A stretch of 14,521 bases of DNA from contig NAVB01001630.1 in the NCBI GenBank assembly GCA_002179805.1, positions 1-14,521 on the forward strand, in the 5' to 3' direction. Under the pieces are notes generated by a model. It had not been told where the DNA came from and made no database searches. It saw nothing but the letters and a program-made list of their open reading frames with translations. The DNA is from Acanthamoeba lenticulata (Eukaryota > Discosea > Longamoebia > Acanthamoebidae). How positions within the stretch are numbered: position 1 is the stretch's first letter; the number at the start of each line of letters is the position of its first letter. Below are positions 1 through 8,021 of the stretch, piece by piece. A program made the translations under genes and the position numbers.

Positions 1-2
1 AC

Positions 3-1277
3 GACGATGCCGCCGCCGCCAAGCGCGAAAGCGATCCAGGCCCGCTCTCCCCGCGCGCCAAGCGGAAGGAGGGCAGCAAGCAGCATCACGAGAAGGGCGA
101 CAGCGACAGCGGCAGCAGCCACGGCAGCGGCCGCCGCGACAAGCAGCAAAACAGCAGCCCGGCGTCGGCCCGCACGCAGCACAGCCGGCCCAGGGCCGAC
201 ACGGAGAGCGACGGCAGCGACTTTAGCGGCAGCGGCAGCGAGATCGGCACCCGGGCCGGCCAAGCGGCCGCGGCCGCCTCGCCCGGCCGGGCGCGGGCGT
301 CGACCGGCAGCGAGAAGAAGGCCCAGTGGCGCATGAGCATCTGGTGGGGCAACAAGCTCGGCGGTGGTGGCGGTGGCGGCGGCTCGCAGATCAAGACCAG
401 TAAGAACGAGGTCGCGTCGCCGGTGGCGGCGCGCCGGGGGGAGAGCGAGGCCGACAGCGAGGGCAGCGAGCGCGACGACTCGCCGACGACGGGGCCGCGC
501 GACATCAAGCGCAAGCAGATGGAGAAGACGTCGTCGTGGCGCTCCAAGAAGGGCAACACGGCCAGCCTGCCCCGCACCATGTCCCACGGCAGCATGGAGA
601 AGACCGCCGAGAAGCTCAAGAAACAGTCGACGTCGACGGCGGAGGACGCCGGCGCCAGCAAGTCCCCGTCGCCCGTCGGCAAGCAGAGCAGCAAGGAGGC
701 CAAGCAGAGCCAGAAGGAGGAAAAGAAGAGAGAAAAGGAGCTCCGAAAGAGCGAAAAGGAGAAGCAAAAGGACAAGAAGAAGGGCGGCGGCGGCGGCGGT
801 GACGCGAATGGCGCCGACGGCGCGGGCCGGATGCAGCGCGCCAACTCGCTGCCCGACGGGTCGACGCCGAGGGGAGGCGCGGCGGCGAGCTCTCCGGCGC
901 TGCTTGAGCACGACGAACACGACGAGCAGGAGGAGTGGGAAATCGATTCCTCGGCCACCACCAAGGGCGGCAAGTCCGACAAGAAGAAGAACAACAAGGA
1001 CAAGAACAAGAAGAACAAGGACAAGAAGCAGCACGACAAGAGCAGCAGCAGCAGCGACGACGAGGAGGAGGACAAGGACAGCGACGAGGACAGCGACGAC
1101 GAGGCCGCGGCGGGAGGAGGAGGAGGGGACGACCTGCTGGTGGGCTCGCCCCGCCACCAGGCCCCTGCGCCGGAGAAGGGGGGCAAGACGAAGATGAAGA
1201 AGGCCAGCAGCAGCCGCTCGCTCGCGCGGTCGGCCGACGCCGTGGCAACGAAAAAGGTGGCCAAGAATCGCTCCTGA
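3..1277 (+). CDS. C-terminal part of a disordered Lys/Ser/Asp/Gly-rich protein (5' partial)
   Basis: One reading frame is open from base 3 to the TGA at 1275-1277, giving about 424 residues with no obvious intron; the true start lies left of the window. The product is low complexity throughout: Ser/Gly/Arg-rich at the start, a poly-Gly run of 8 near 360-383, a Lys/Glu-rich stretch likely to form a charged helix (about 700-780), a second Gly run (about 783-800), an alternating Lys/Asn/Asp block (about 970-1035), then a Ser run followed by an acidic Asp/Glu/Ser tract and a basic C-terminus ending KKVAKNRS. Several basophilic-kinase-type sites are visible, including RANSLP at 837-854. I recognise no folded domain, so no function is assigned; a disordered regulatory tail of a larger protein is the most likely reading. 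Codon use is strongly GC-rich, like the neighbouring exons, which supports real coding despite the repetitive composition. The opposite strand also has a long open frame, judged a shadow. Confidence 0.72.
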   Translation, partial: DDAAAAKRESDPGPLSPRAKRKEGSKQHHEKGDSDSGSSHGSGRRDKQQNSSPASARTQHSRPRADTESDGSDFSGSGSEIGTRAGQAAAAASPGRARASTGSEKKAQWRMSIWWGNKLGGGGGGGGSQIKTSKNEVASPVAARRGESEADSEGSERDDSPTTGPRDIKRKQMEKTSSWRSKKGNTASLPRTMSHGSMEKTAEKLKKQSTSTAEDAGASKSPSPVGKQSSKEAKQSQKEEKKREKELRKSEKEKQKDKKKGGGGGGDANGADGAGRMQRANSLPDGSTPRGGAAASSPALLEHDEHDEQEEWEIDSSATTKGGKSDKKKNNKDKNKKNKDKKQHDKSSSSSDDEEEDKDSDEDSDDEAAAGGGGGDDLLVGSPRHQAPAPEKGGKTKMKKASSSRSLARSADAVATKKVAKNRS

Positions 1278-1653
1278 TGAGGCGAAGAGCGTTGGGCTTG
1301 CGCGTCTTGTCCCAGAAAAACAATAAGAGAAGGGTTTTCTTGCCATTTTTCGTGCAAGGGTGTCGGTGAAAAAACGTCCACTTCGGTCGTTGCAGTGAGG
1401 AATCATGGGTGCGTGCTGCAACGGTAGAGTTGAGGTATTTTTTATGTCGAGCTGGCCTGGTGCCCATTGGCCAAACGCTTCATATCACTTGGCACCAATT
1501 TAGCACCTCCTTTGCAACAGGCCGAAAAAGCAAAAAAGTTAGCGGTATTTTTGGTCGATCGAGGTTCAGATCAACAACTCTTGATAGAGCCCGCAAGACA
1601 CCTCTATTCGCTCAATTCAACACACACTCACTACTCACACATCCGCCAAACAT
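1278..1653. other. Intergenic region: 3' end of the left gene and promoter/leader of the ABC transporter
   Basis: This 376-base gap is clearly more AT-rich than its flanks. No canonical AATAAA follows the first gene; AATAAG near 1321-1326 is the nearest candidate. A CCATTGGCC element lies near 1463-1472, and the last 60 bases before the ATG at 1654 are a C/A/T-rich leader almost without G, similar to the leader of the small secreted gene at 7445. No clear TATA box, RNA gene or additional ORF is supported. Confidence 0.5.
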
Positions 1654-4600
1654 ATGCAAGACCCTGGCCGAAGCTTGAGCGAACAAGAATGGGAGGCAAG
1701 AGCCCTCATGGTGCCTTCGCTTCACCACGCGATGAAGAGCACCGACTCGGAGAGCGACTTGGTCGCCCAAGAACAAGGAGAAGAAGGCGAGACCCACCTC
1801 CCCAGGCCGTTTCCCAGGGTGACCCTCAGCTGGGCCAACTTGCGCTACGCCATTCCCGCGCCGTCTGCGGGCCGGTGGTGGACCACCTGCCTGCCCTTCC
1901 TCAACAGCACAACGCTCTTCAAGAAGAGGAACTACGGCGGCGACATGGAGGAAGGACGGCGGAAGAGAAGACGACACTCAACAACAATCGCCGAAGCCGA
2001 GGAGCTGTTGGCGCGAACGGAGGACCTCACTGGCGAGCCTACCAGACGGTTCGTGGCCGAGGAGGATGACGACGAAGAAGACGAAGGCATGAAGAAGCTG
2101 CTTCGAGGGGTGGAAGGCATCGTCTACCCCGGAGAGCTGTGCGCCATCATGGGCGCCTCAGGTGCGTTTTGGCCCAAACGTCCTCAGGCGATTGTTCCGG
2201 GGAATCGGTGATTGGTGGGCTAACCTCCCCCATACCAATACAGGAGCCGGAAAGACGACGCTTCTCGACGTACTCGCGTGCCGCGGAGTCAAAGGTAGTG
2301 AACCCTCTTGTGGCCACATGCGTAAGCTGTTGGCGCGTACGCTGACAGTGAACAAACACTCTAGGCCGGCTCAGAGGCGAGGTGAAGCTGAACGGCGAGT
2401 CGGTGGCAAAGAAACAATCCTTTTTCCGCCGAGTTTCTGGCTACGTCATGCAGGACAACCTCATGCTCGACACGTTGACGGTACGGCGCACATGTGACCA
2501 GCCCTTCTTTATCGCTCCAGTTCTTAGTCCTTACCTTCAACCCTTCAGGTGAAAGAGACGATCAGCTACGCCGCGAGCCTGCGGTTGCCCTCGGGGATGG
2601 CCCGCTCCGAGAAGGAGAAGCACGTCGACAAGGTTTGAAGCAACTTCAACAAAGCCGAGCAAACTTGTTCCGTCAAACGAGACTTACCCGGCCGTGTTGG
2701 TGATGCAGGTCATGAGCGAGCTTCGGCTGACGCACATCGCCGAATCCAGAGTGGGCGGTTCAACGAACCGCAGCATTTCCGGAGGCGAACTCAAGCGCGT
2801 GGCCATCGCCATCGAGCTCGTCTCTTCCCCGTCTCTGCTCTTCTTGGTGCGTGGCCGCGTTCTTTGAATTGTCGGGCCACACTGCACTGTCTTATTCGCA
2901 GTGACCAACCAGGACGAGCCGACCTCTGGCCTGGACAGCAATGGCGCCACCGACCTGGTCCAGATGCTCAAGGTCCGCGTCCTTTCCGTCCTTCTCTTTC
3001 TCGTGCTGTCGTGGAATCTGAAGATTTTGGCTGCAGAGCTTGGCCGTGGGCGGACAGCGGACGGTGTTGTGCACGATCCACCAGCCTTCTTCGCAGATGT
3101 TTGGCGCGTTCGACAAGCTACTCCTGCTCAGCCAAGGCCAAGTGATCTACTTTGGCAAGGCCGACAAAGCGGTGGACTACTTTGCCGGGCTGGGCATCCG
3201 GCCTCCGCCCATGTCCAATCCGGCCGAGTTCATCCTGGACATCGCCTTCCACGCCCAGCGGAAGGAGGCGATCGAGCTCGGCAGTGGATCGACAGAGTTC
3301 TCTCTCGACGCTGGCGGCTGCCAAGTTCGCGCTCCGAGGAGAGCGAGATCGGCCACTTTACTGCGAACTTCAGTAATCAACGTACGTCTCCACGACATGA
3401 TCTTAGCTAAGGTGGACGGCGAGACTGACTTGGATCCCACAGTCGGCCTCCAATGCAGACGTGATCCCGTCCACCTCCGACCTGGCCTCCCAGTACAAGG
3501 AGTCCTCTTCCTACACCGCTGTGCTTGGCGACCTCCAGGCCGAAGGCAGCAAGAAGCGTCTCACCTACTACGTGCGTCTCCTCCACATCCGGCGTGCAGC
3601 TTCTTTCTGCTTTTCTGATGATGAATGGCGATCATTTGAACAGGAGAAGGAAAACGCGGTGATGCCCGAGAGCTTTGGCGTCTCCCTGTTCGCCCAGATG
3701 TGGATCCTCTTCTGTCGGTGCGTACCCAGAAGTGTAGTCACGATAGGCAAATGAACTGCAGCTTACGTCCATGCTGGATGCAGAGAGTTGCTGCACATGA
3801 GACGGCATCCGGACTTGTTCTACTCTCGGCTGCTCGTTCAGTTGGCGATGGGCTTTGTCATGGGTACCAACAACACACGAATCCCTCTCTCCCTTGCAAC
3901 CACTAAACCCTAAACCAGGCCTGACTGATGATGACACTTGTCGTAGGTTCGCTCTGGTACCAGATCAAGGAAGACCACCTCTACGTGCAAAACTGCTTGG
4001 GGGTGGTCTACATGACCATCACCATGCTCTCCTTCACATCCTTCAGCAGCGTGGCAAGCTACATCAACCAGAATGGCGTCTTTCATCGGTACAGTAACCC
4101 CAGCCAATCGGACAATTCTGCAAAGCCGGTCTGATTGGCTGTTTGTTGCGCAAACAGGGAGAGAGCATCTGGGATGTACGCGCCCTTCTCCTACTTTGTG
4201 TCAAAGGTCATCGTCGCCTTTGCCTTCATCGCGGTCCTGGTCTTTTTGGGTACTGAACCTCTCCTCTTGGCCAAATTCATCCTGAGCTGAGTCTTCCGCT
4301 GACTCTCCTGGCCAGAATGCAACATCGTGTACTGGATGGTGGGCCTTCGCTCCGACTCGTGGCACTACTTTGCCTTCTTCGTCTTCGTGATCACGCTGGC
4401 CGCGTGGGCTGCGGAGGTACCTGCTCTCTCCAGTGAACGTTTTGCTCCTTTGCTCCACTCCTCCCATTCGTTTATTGACGGGCATCGGTTGGCAGGCGTT
4501 GATCTTTGCCATCTCGAGCCTGACGCGAGTGGTTCAAGTGGCCCAAGTGTGCTTCGCCTTCATTCTGGGCTTCTTCTTCATCTTTACCGGCTTCCTCATC

Positions 4601-4921
4601 AACACCAACTCCATTCCCTACTACTACGCCTGGGCCAAGTACTCGTCCTTCATCAAGGTACGCACTTTGCTTCAGACCCACTCCACAAAGGCAAGCCACT
4701 AACCAACGAACGTGCGCTGAACACAGTACGGCTTCGAGGTGCTCGTGTACAACGAGTTCGTGGGGCGCGTGGTGAATGGTGTGCCTGGCGAAGCCATCAT
4801 CGCGCAAGCGACCGAAGGGTTGGACGTCTGGCTCGAAGTGGGCGTGCTGGCTGGCATGATGTCGTTCTACCTCGCGGTGGCCTTCCTAGCACTCCAGTTC
4901 CTAGACAAGGAGAAGCGGTGA
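1654..4921 (+). CDS. ABCG-family (White/ABCG2-type) half-transporter, 15 exons, 758 aa
   Basis: An ATP-driven membrane exporter half-molecule in the NBD-then-TMD order of the ABCG family; such proteins dimerise and move lipids or xenobiotics. Exons: 1654-2161, 2244-2294, 2365-2480, 2549-2632, 2709-2846, 2913-2972, 3037-3381, 3443-3571, 3644-3717, 3784-3863, 3947-4088, 4158-4249, 4316-4416, 4496-4657, 4727-4921. All introns are GT-AG, 61-83 nt, and phases agree throughout. Walker A (GASGAGKTTL) is split by intron 1. The Q-loop region reads GYVMQDN, the signature SISGGELKR, Walker B/D-loop LLFLDEPTSGLDS is split by intron 5, and the H-loop is TIHQPSSQMF. The membrane half carries ERASGMYAPFSY (about residues 577-588), about six hydrophobic segments over residues 510-758, and ends LDKEKR. 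Length is slightly above the usual 600-700 because of an N-terminal extension and an acidic insert before Walker A. Residues about 403-434 look atypical (see findings). Substrate cannot be told from sequence. Confidence 0.93.
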
Positions 4922-4960
4922 ACAGCTTCTTTCTCTTCTTCTTGTTGTAGTTTTATGGTT

Positions 4961-4966
4961 AATAAA
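4961..4966 (+). terminator. Polyadenylation signal of the ABCG gene
   Basis: A canonical AATAAA lies 40 bases after the transporter stop codon, downstream of a T-rich stretch, and is the only such signal in the short 3' flank. Confidence 0.7.
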
Positions 4967-5339
4967 CCAGTGGCGATGAAGGCAAAGTTGATTTTGCAAA
5001 AGTTCACTCGATCGAGGTTGCCATCTGGGCTCAGTTAGCTGACTCGAGTGAAGTCTTCAAGTTGTCCACCTTCACTGGAGCCCCAGAGAAGGTGACTGAT
5101 AATCCTTCTGAGAGGAACTGGTAGAGGAAGGCTCGTAGACACACATATGGCCGAACCTATCCAGTTCAAGTTTGTCTCGCCGATTGAACTTGAACCTGCC
5201 ACGGTGTTAGACACTTGAATAGTACAGGGAAAGTGTCCGTGCGGAGATAGCGCCAACCAATAGAAGACTTTCCGCCCCAGAGCTAAAAGGCCAGGCAAAG
5301 CATTACTCCTCAATTCTTCCTCCTCAGTTCCTACCTGCA
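4967..5339. promoter_or_regulatory. Upstream region of the MRH-like gene, with CCAAT and TATA-like elements
   Basis: This gap holds no supported gene. Near its right end, CCAAT lies at 5257-5261 and a TATA-like CTAAAAGG at 5283-5290, about 50 bases before the ATG at 5340, followed by a CT-rich leader. From about 5160 onward the sequence is similar to the flank of the second, decayed copy (from about 6255), so the duplication included promoter sequence. Assignment of these boxes rests on position and on partial conservation between the two copies. Confidence 0.45.
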
Positions 5340-5982
5340 ATGTCCACTCCTACTGTTCTCACCGCGGCTGTTGTTCTTCTTGCTTTGCTCTGTCTTGCGT
5401 CTCTTGCTCCAACCGCCGACGCACAACTGTGTGGCCGGAAGATCGTCAATGGGAAGTACTACGACCTTTCTCTGCTTGCGGCCGCTCTGGGCTCCAACAA
5501 TGCCACCGTTCACACGAAGGACACTCGCGGTCGGGTATACACCTACAAGGTGTGTGGCGATCTGTCGGAGATGTGCGCCTCGCTCAGCACTCCGTCGCCA
5601 GCCATCTGCATGGAGGAGAACTTTGTCCTGAGCGCTGTGGGAGGTACTGGCATGATGTCATGGAGTACTCATCCAAAGGACCTTGATGGCTTCACTCTCG
5701 GCTTCTACGAGGGTGATAACTACCGCAGGTCCTTCATCGTCTTTACTTGGTATGACATCTTCAATTGTTTATATGTTTTACTTTGCTTGTTTTGTGCGGC
5801 TAACCCCTTCCCACAGCGACCCGAGTGCAGGAATTGGCCACCTCGAGTTCGTCAGCCAGGAGCCTTTCTTGCGCTTCAACTTTGAGTGGAGATCGAAGTA
5901 CGCATGCCCCGTCAAGGGCGAGTACACGTGCTGCCTCTACGCCGACCCAAACGGCTCGGGTAGCGACGTCACCACCAGCTGC
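5160..5982 (+). repeat. Tandem duplication, unit 1 (intact MRH-like gene plus proximal promoter)
   Basis: The stretch starting near CAGTTCAAGTTTGTCTC and running through the CCAAT box, exon 1, intron and most of exon 2 matches the region at about 6255-6763 in order and orientation. Boundaries were judged by eye and are approximate. Exons are more conserved than the intron. Confidence 0.7.
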
Positions 5983-6075
5983 ATTGCCAAAGGTCTCTTC
6001 TGCCCGGTCGTCGAGCAGCACAACATGGTCTTCAACTGGACCATCGCCGGATCATGTGACCGCTGCAAGCTGTAG
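5340..6075 (+). CDS. Secreted protein with an MRH-like (mannose-6-phosphate receptor homology / Atg27-type) domain, 222 aa
   Basis: Two exons, 5340-5749 and 5817-6075, flank a 67-nt GT-AG intron; phase 2 joins to give FTCDPSAGIG, as the fold requires. Residues 1-28 form a signal peptide with a clear cleavage site (PTADA-Q), so the mature protein enters the secretory pathway. The body has the MRH spacing of cysteines and motifs: LCGRK and YYDLSLLA at the start, YKVCGDL and EMCAS, AICME, a Gly/Phe/Tyr-rich LGFYEGD, IVFTCD and FEWRSKYACP. MRH domains occur in lysosomal sorting receptors, OS-9-like ER lectins and Atg27. There is no membrane segment or long tail here, so this is a soluble luminal or secreted form, with an extra Cys-rich C-terminus (ending CDRCKL). 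I could not firmly place the family's sugar-binding residues, so lectin activity is unproven. An AATAAA follows at 6098. A degenerate tandem copy lies downstream. Confidence 0.82.
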
Positions 6076-6097
6076 GCCGAGTGCTGTTGAGTTTCCA

Positions 6098-6103
6098 AAT
6101 AAA
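6098..6103 (+). terminator. Polyadenylation signal of the MRH-like gene
   Basis: AATAAA begins 23 bases after the stop codon and is followed by a T-rich tract, the usual layout of a short amoebal 3' UTR. Confidence 0.7.
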
Positions 6104-6254
6104 ATTGTTTTGTTCTTTTTTCTTGTGAATCACCACAAGCAAGCGTCATGCGCCACGCCGCTGCAGCTTGGCACGTAGTCTGCTGGCGTGGCCTCATCAT
6201 TGCACCCTGGTTGCTCCTGCCAAGTCGCCCATACCAATGTACCTCAAGTATATG

Positions 6255-6763
6255 CTGCAGTTCAAGTTTATCTCACCAATTTAATGTGAACCTGAAGGTT
6301 GTCAGACACTTGGAAAGTGCCCGAGGAACATGAAAAGGCGACCAATGGTTCAGGTCCTACCTACAATGTCCGCTCCTACTGTTCTCACCGCTGCTGTTGT
6401 TCTTCTTGCTCTGTCTCCATCGCCAGCCATCTGCATGGAGGACAACTTTGTCCTGAGCGCTGTGGGAGGCACCGGCATGATGTCATGGGGAGTTCATCCT
6501 TATAATCTTGATGGCTTCACTCTTGGCTTTTACCAGGGTGATAACTACCGCAGGGCCTTCATCGTCTTTACTTGGTACGACATCTTCAATTTTTCATGCT
6601 AGGCTTTTTTTATTATTATTTTTTTTAACAGCCCCTTCCTACAGCGACCTGAGTGCAGGGATTGGCCACCTCGAGTTCGTCAGCCAGGAGCCTTTCTTGA
6701 GCTACAACTTCGAGTGGAGATCGAAGTATGTGTGCCCTCTACGGGCAGTGATGTACCAGCTGC
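6255..6763 (+). repeat. Tandem duplication, unit 2 (decayed)
   Basis: Counterpart of unit 1. It begins near CAGTTCAAGTTTATCTC, keeps TCAGACACTTGGAAAGTG-type sequence and a CCAAT at 6342-6346, and ends near CCAGCTGC, after which the two copies no longer align. It is shorter than unit 1 because of the deletions described for the pseudogene. Confidence 0.7.
6366..6763 (+). pseudogene. Decayed tandem copy of the MRH-like gene
   Basis: The copy has the same start (MSAPTVLTAAVVLL), the same exon-intron junction (donor after 6574, acceptor before 6645) and long near-identical stretches such as CMEDNFVLSAVGGTGMMSW and AGIGHLEFVSQEPF. It carries three lesions relative to unit 1. An in-frame loss of 201 nt (67 codons) in exon 1 removes the signal-peptide cleavage region and the first three domain cysteines. 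A 47-nt loss in exon 2 just after the YVCP motif shifts the frame, after which the reading runs through unrelated residues to a stop at 6922-6924. About 59 nt between the CCAAT box and the ATG are missing, including the TATA-like box. It is very unlikely to make a working MRH protein; a truncated expressed peptide (about 162 aa) cannot be excluded. Confidence 0.78.
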
Positions 6764-7444
6764 TTCCTGAGTTCAAAATAAGTTACCTTTTAAATCCCTG
6801 GCCGGCTAGGCTGGCAAATAGTTCATGTGTTCCGTCGACAACAGCCATCAATATCAATAATAGAGCTGGGTGCATGCGACTCACGCTGATCCAGCAGCGT
6901 AGCGGGCGCTCACGCTTCACGTGAATGCCACAGAGATCGATGCGCTTCAACACTTTTGCAAGGAGTACGAGTGCCGCTGGAGCCTTTTTCTTATTCACGG
7001 AATGGCGGCAGATTTTTTAACTCAACTTTGATTCAAAATCCGGATTGGCCAGGAATATGGAAAACCTGGTATTTTTTATTCAATCCGCGAAATGCCGGCA
7101 GACTCAGATTCGCAAAATATTTGGTGATTTTTCACACCGTTTGAGCCCAGCAGAGCCCCATGATCACTTGTGAGGGCTCTTGTATCGCCGAAAGGAGCCT
7201 TTCCAAGCTTTTCTTAGATGATCTTGAGCTCTCGTCGAATGGAAGAAAGGCCCGACGTTGCAAGTTGATCCTGATCTCGCAGATCCCCCACTTGGATTTC
7301 CTGTTTCTTGGTCCGGAACCTTCTAGCCCCATGACTATAAAAGTTCGCCACCGTGCCCTTCAGTTCCTCATTCAACTCAAGCGCACTCAACACAAGCACT
7401 ACTCCAACCCCAAACACACACTCAGCCTCTCACTTACACACAAC
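6764..7444. other. Non-coding stretch and promoter of the small secreted gene
   Basis: No gene is supported here, and composition is less GC-rich than the flanking exons. An imperfect repeat is visible: GAATGGCGGCAG near 7000-7011 and AAATGCCGGCAG near 7090-7101, each followed by AT-rich sequence, which may be a remnant of something older. A good TATA box lies at 7336-7343, followed by a C/A-rich, G-poor leader up to the ATG at 7445. The reading frame of the downstream gene stays open back to about 7160, but that part precedes the TATA box and looks non-coding. Confidence 0.55.
7336..7343 (+). promoter_or_regulatory. TATA box of the Asp/Ser/Asn-rich secreted gene
   Basis: TATAAAAG lies 102 bases before the ATG. 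Initiation about 30 bases downstream would give a 70-75 nt leader that is C/A/T-rich and almost free of G. It is the clearest core promoter in the window. Confidence 0.7.
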
Positions 7445-7849
7445 ATGAAGTCTGCTTTTGTTCTTCTTGCCTTCTTCCTGCTCGGCCTGTGCCTCGTCTT
7501 CGCTCAGGACGTCGATATCGACGTGGGCGGGCTTGGCGTGTCTGGCGACCTTGACGACCTCTCCGTCTCGGCCAACGCTGGCGACAACGAGGCCTCCGCC
7601 TCGGCTGATGACAACTCGGCCTCGACCACGACCGACAACGATAACAACGACAACAACTCCAGCAACAACAACGATGACAGTGATGTTGACATCGACGTGG
7701 GCGGGCTTGGCGTGTCTGGCGACCTTGACGACCTCTCCGTCTCGGCCAACGCTGGCGACAACGAGGTGTCTGCCAACGCTGACGACAACTCGGTCTCGGC
7801 CACGACCGCCTCTTCGGCCGCCTCGCTTGCTCCCTTCAAGTTCTTCTAA
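7445..7849 (+). CDS. Small secreted Asp/Ser/Asn-rich protein with two internal repeats, 134 aa
   Basis: The product begins with a classical signal peptide (MKSAFVLLAFFLLGLCLVFA, cleavage before QDVD). The mature part is acidic and lacks Cys, Trp, Tyr, Met and His. It consists of two copies of a block of about 38 residues containing DIDVGGLGVSGDLDDL and SVSANAGDNE, separated by an Asp/Asn/Ser/Thr linker (DNDNNDNNSSNNN), and ends in a short hydrophobic tail (LAPFKFF). I chose the ATG at 7445 because it starts the signal peptide and follows the TATA box and leader; the open frame upstream is non-coding in character. No intron is present. I know no family for it. The composition would suit a secreted, possibly calcium-binding or matrix/cyst-wall component, but that is a guess. 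An ATTAAA at 7899-7904 may serve as the poly(A) signal. Confidence 0.82.
   Translation: MKSAFVLLAFFLLGLCLVFAQDVDIDVGGLGVSGDLDDLSVSANAGDNEASASADDNSASTTTDNDNNDNNSSNNNDDSDVDIDVGGLGVSGDLDDLSVSANAGDNEVSANADDNSVSATTASSAASLAPFKFF
7517..7592 (+). repeat. Internal exact repeat, copy A
   Basis: These 76 bases are identical to 7691-7766, in the same frame and 174 bases (58 codons) apart. Similarity continues less perfectly on both sides, roughly 7508-7624 against 7682-7798. Confidence 0.9.
7691..7766 (+). repeat. Internal exact repeat, copy B
   Basis: Counterpart of copy A. The absence of any silent change over 76 bases points to recent duplication or gene conversion rather than selection on protein alone. 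Confidence 0.9.
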
Positions 7850-8021
7850 AGAACTGTTCTGCCACCTTTTAGAAGAGAGATTTCCCATTTTTAAATATAT
7901 TAAAGAAACATTAAAAAACTCAAACGGGACGAATTATTTGAAATTATTTGAAGCCTCTGCGGATGGACATCAAACAGTCCGTGTGTCTTTTTCTCTCTTT
8001 GTCTCTCGCGGGGGCTCTCGC
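7850..8021. other. Short convergent intergenic region
   Basis: Only 172 bases separate the stop codons of the small secreted gene (+) and the RasGEF gene (-), so their 3' UTRs must be very short or overlap. The sequence is AT-rich on the left and CT-rich on the right. No other feature is seen. Confidence 0.6.
7899..7904 (+). terminator. Possible poly(A) signal (ATTAAA) of the small secreted gene
   Basis: This ATTAAA lies about 50 bases after the stop in AT-rich sequence. No AATAAA is present before the converging gene, so this variant is the best candidate. Confidence 0.4.

Noticed and set aside
86..1381. Long open frame on the minus strand (431 codons), Ser/Leu/Pro-rich
   Set aside because: It is the mirror of the low-complexity GC-rich plus-strand coding region, has no domain, and its runs of Ser and Leu mirror the Lys/Glu/Gly codons opposite.
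1467..2069. Overlapping plus-strand open frame of 200 codons at the start of the ABCG gene
   Set aside because: It conflicts with the ABCG frame that leads into Walker A and has no recognisable content.
3903..3917. Short telomere-like run (CTAAACCCTAAACC) in an ABCG intron
   Set aside because: It has fewer than two full units and could easily be chance or part of the branch/pyrimidine region.
6076..6254. Possible tRNA or small RNA in the gap after the MRH-like gene, and in the other gaps
   Set aside because: I found no B-box-like GGTTCGANNCC or cloverleaf-compatible sequence by eye.
7160..7444. Upstream in-frame extension of the small secreted protein
   Set aside because: It precedes the TATA box and leader and would bury the signal peptide inside the protein.
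7430..7888. Minus-strand open frames over the secreted repeat gene
   Set aside because: They mirror the repeat, and the promoter, signal peptide and leader all support the plus strand.
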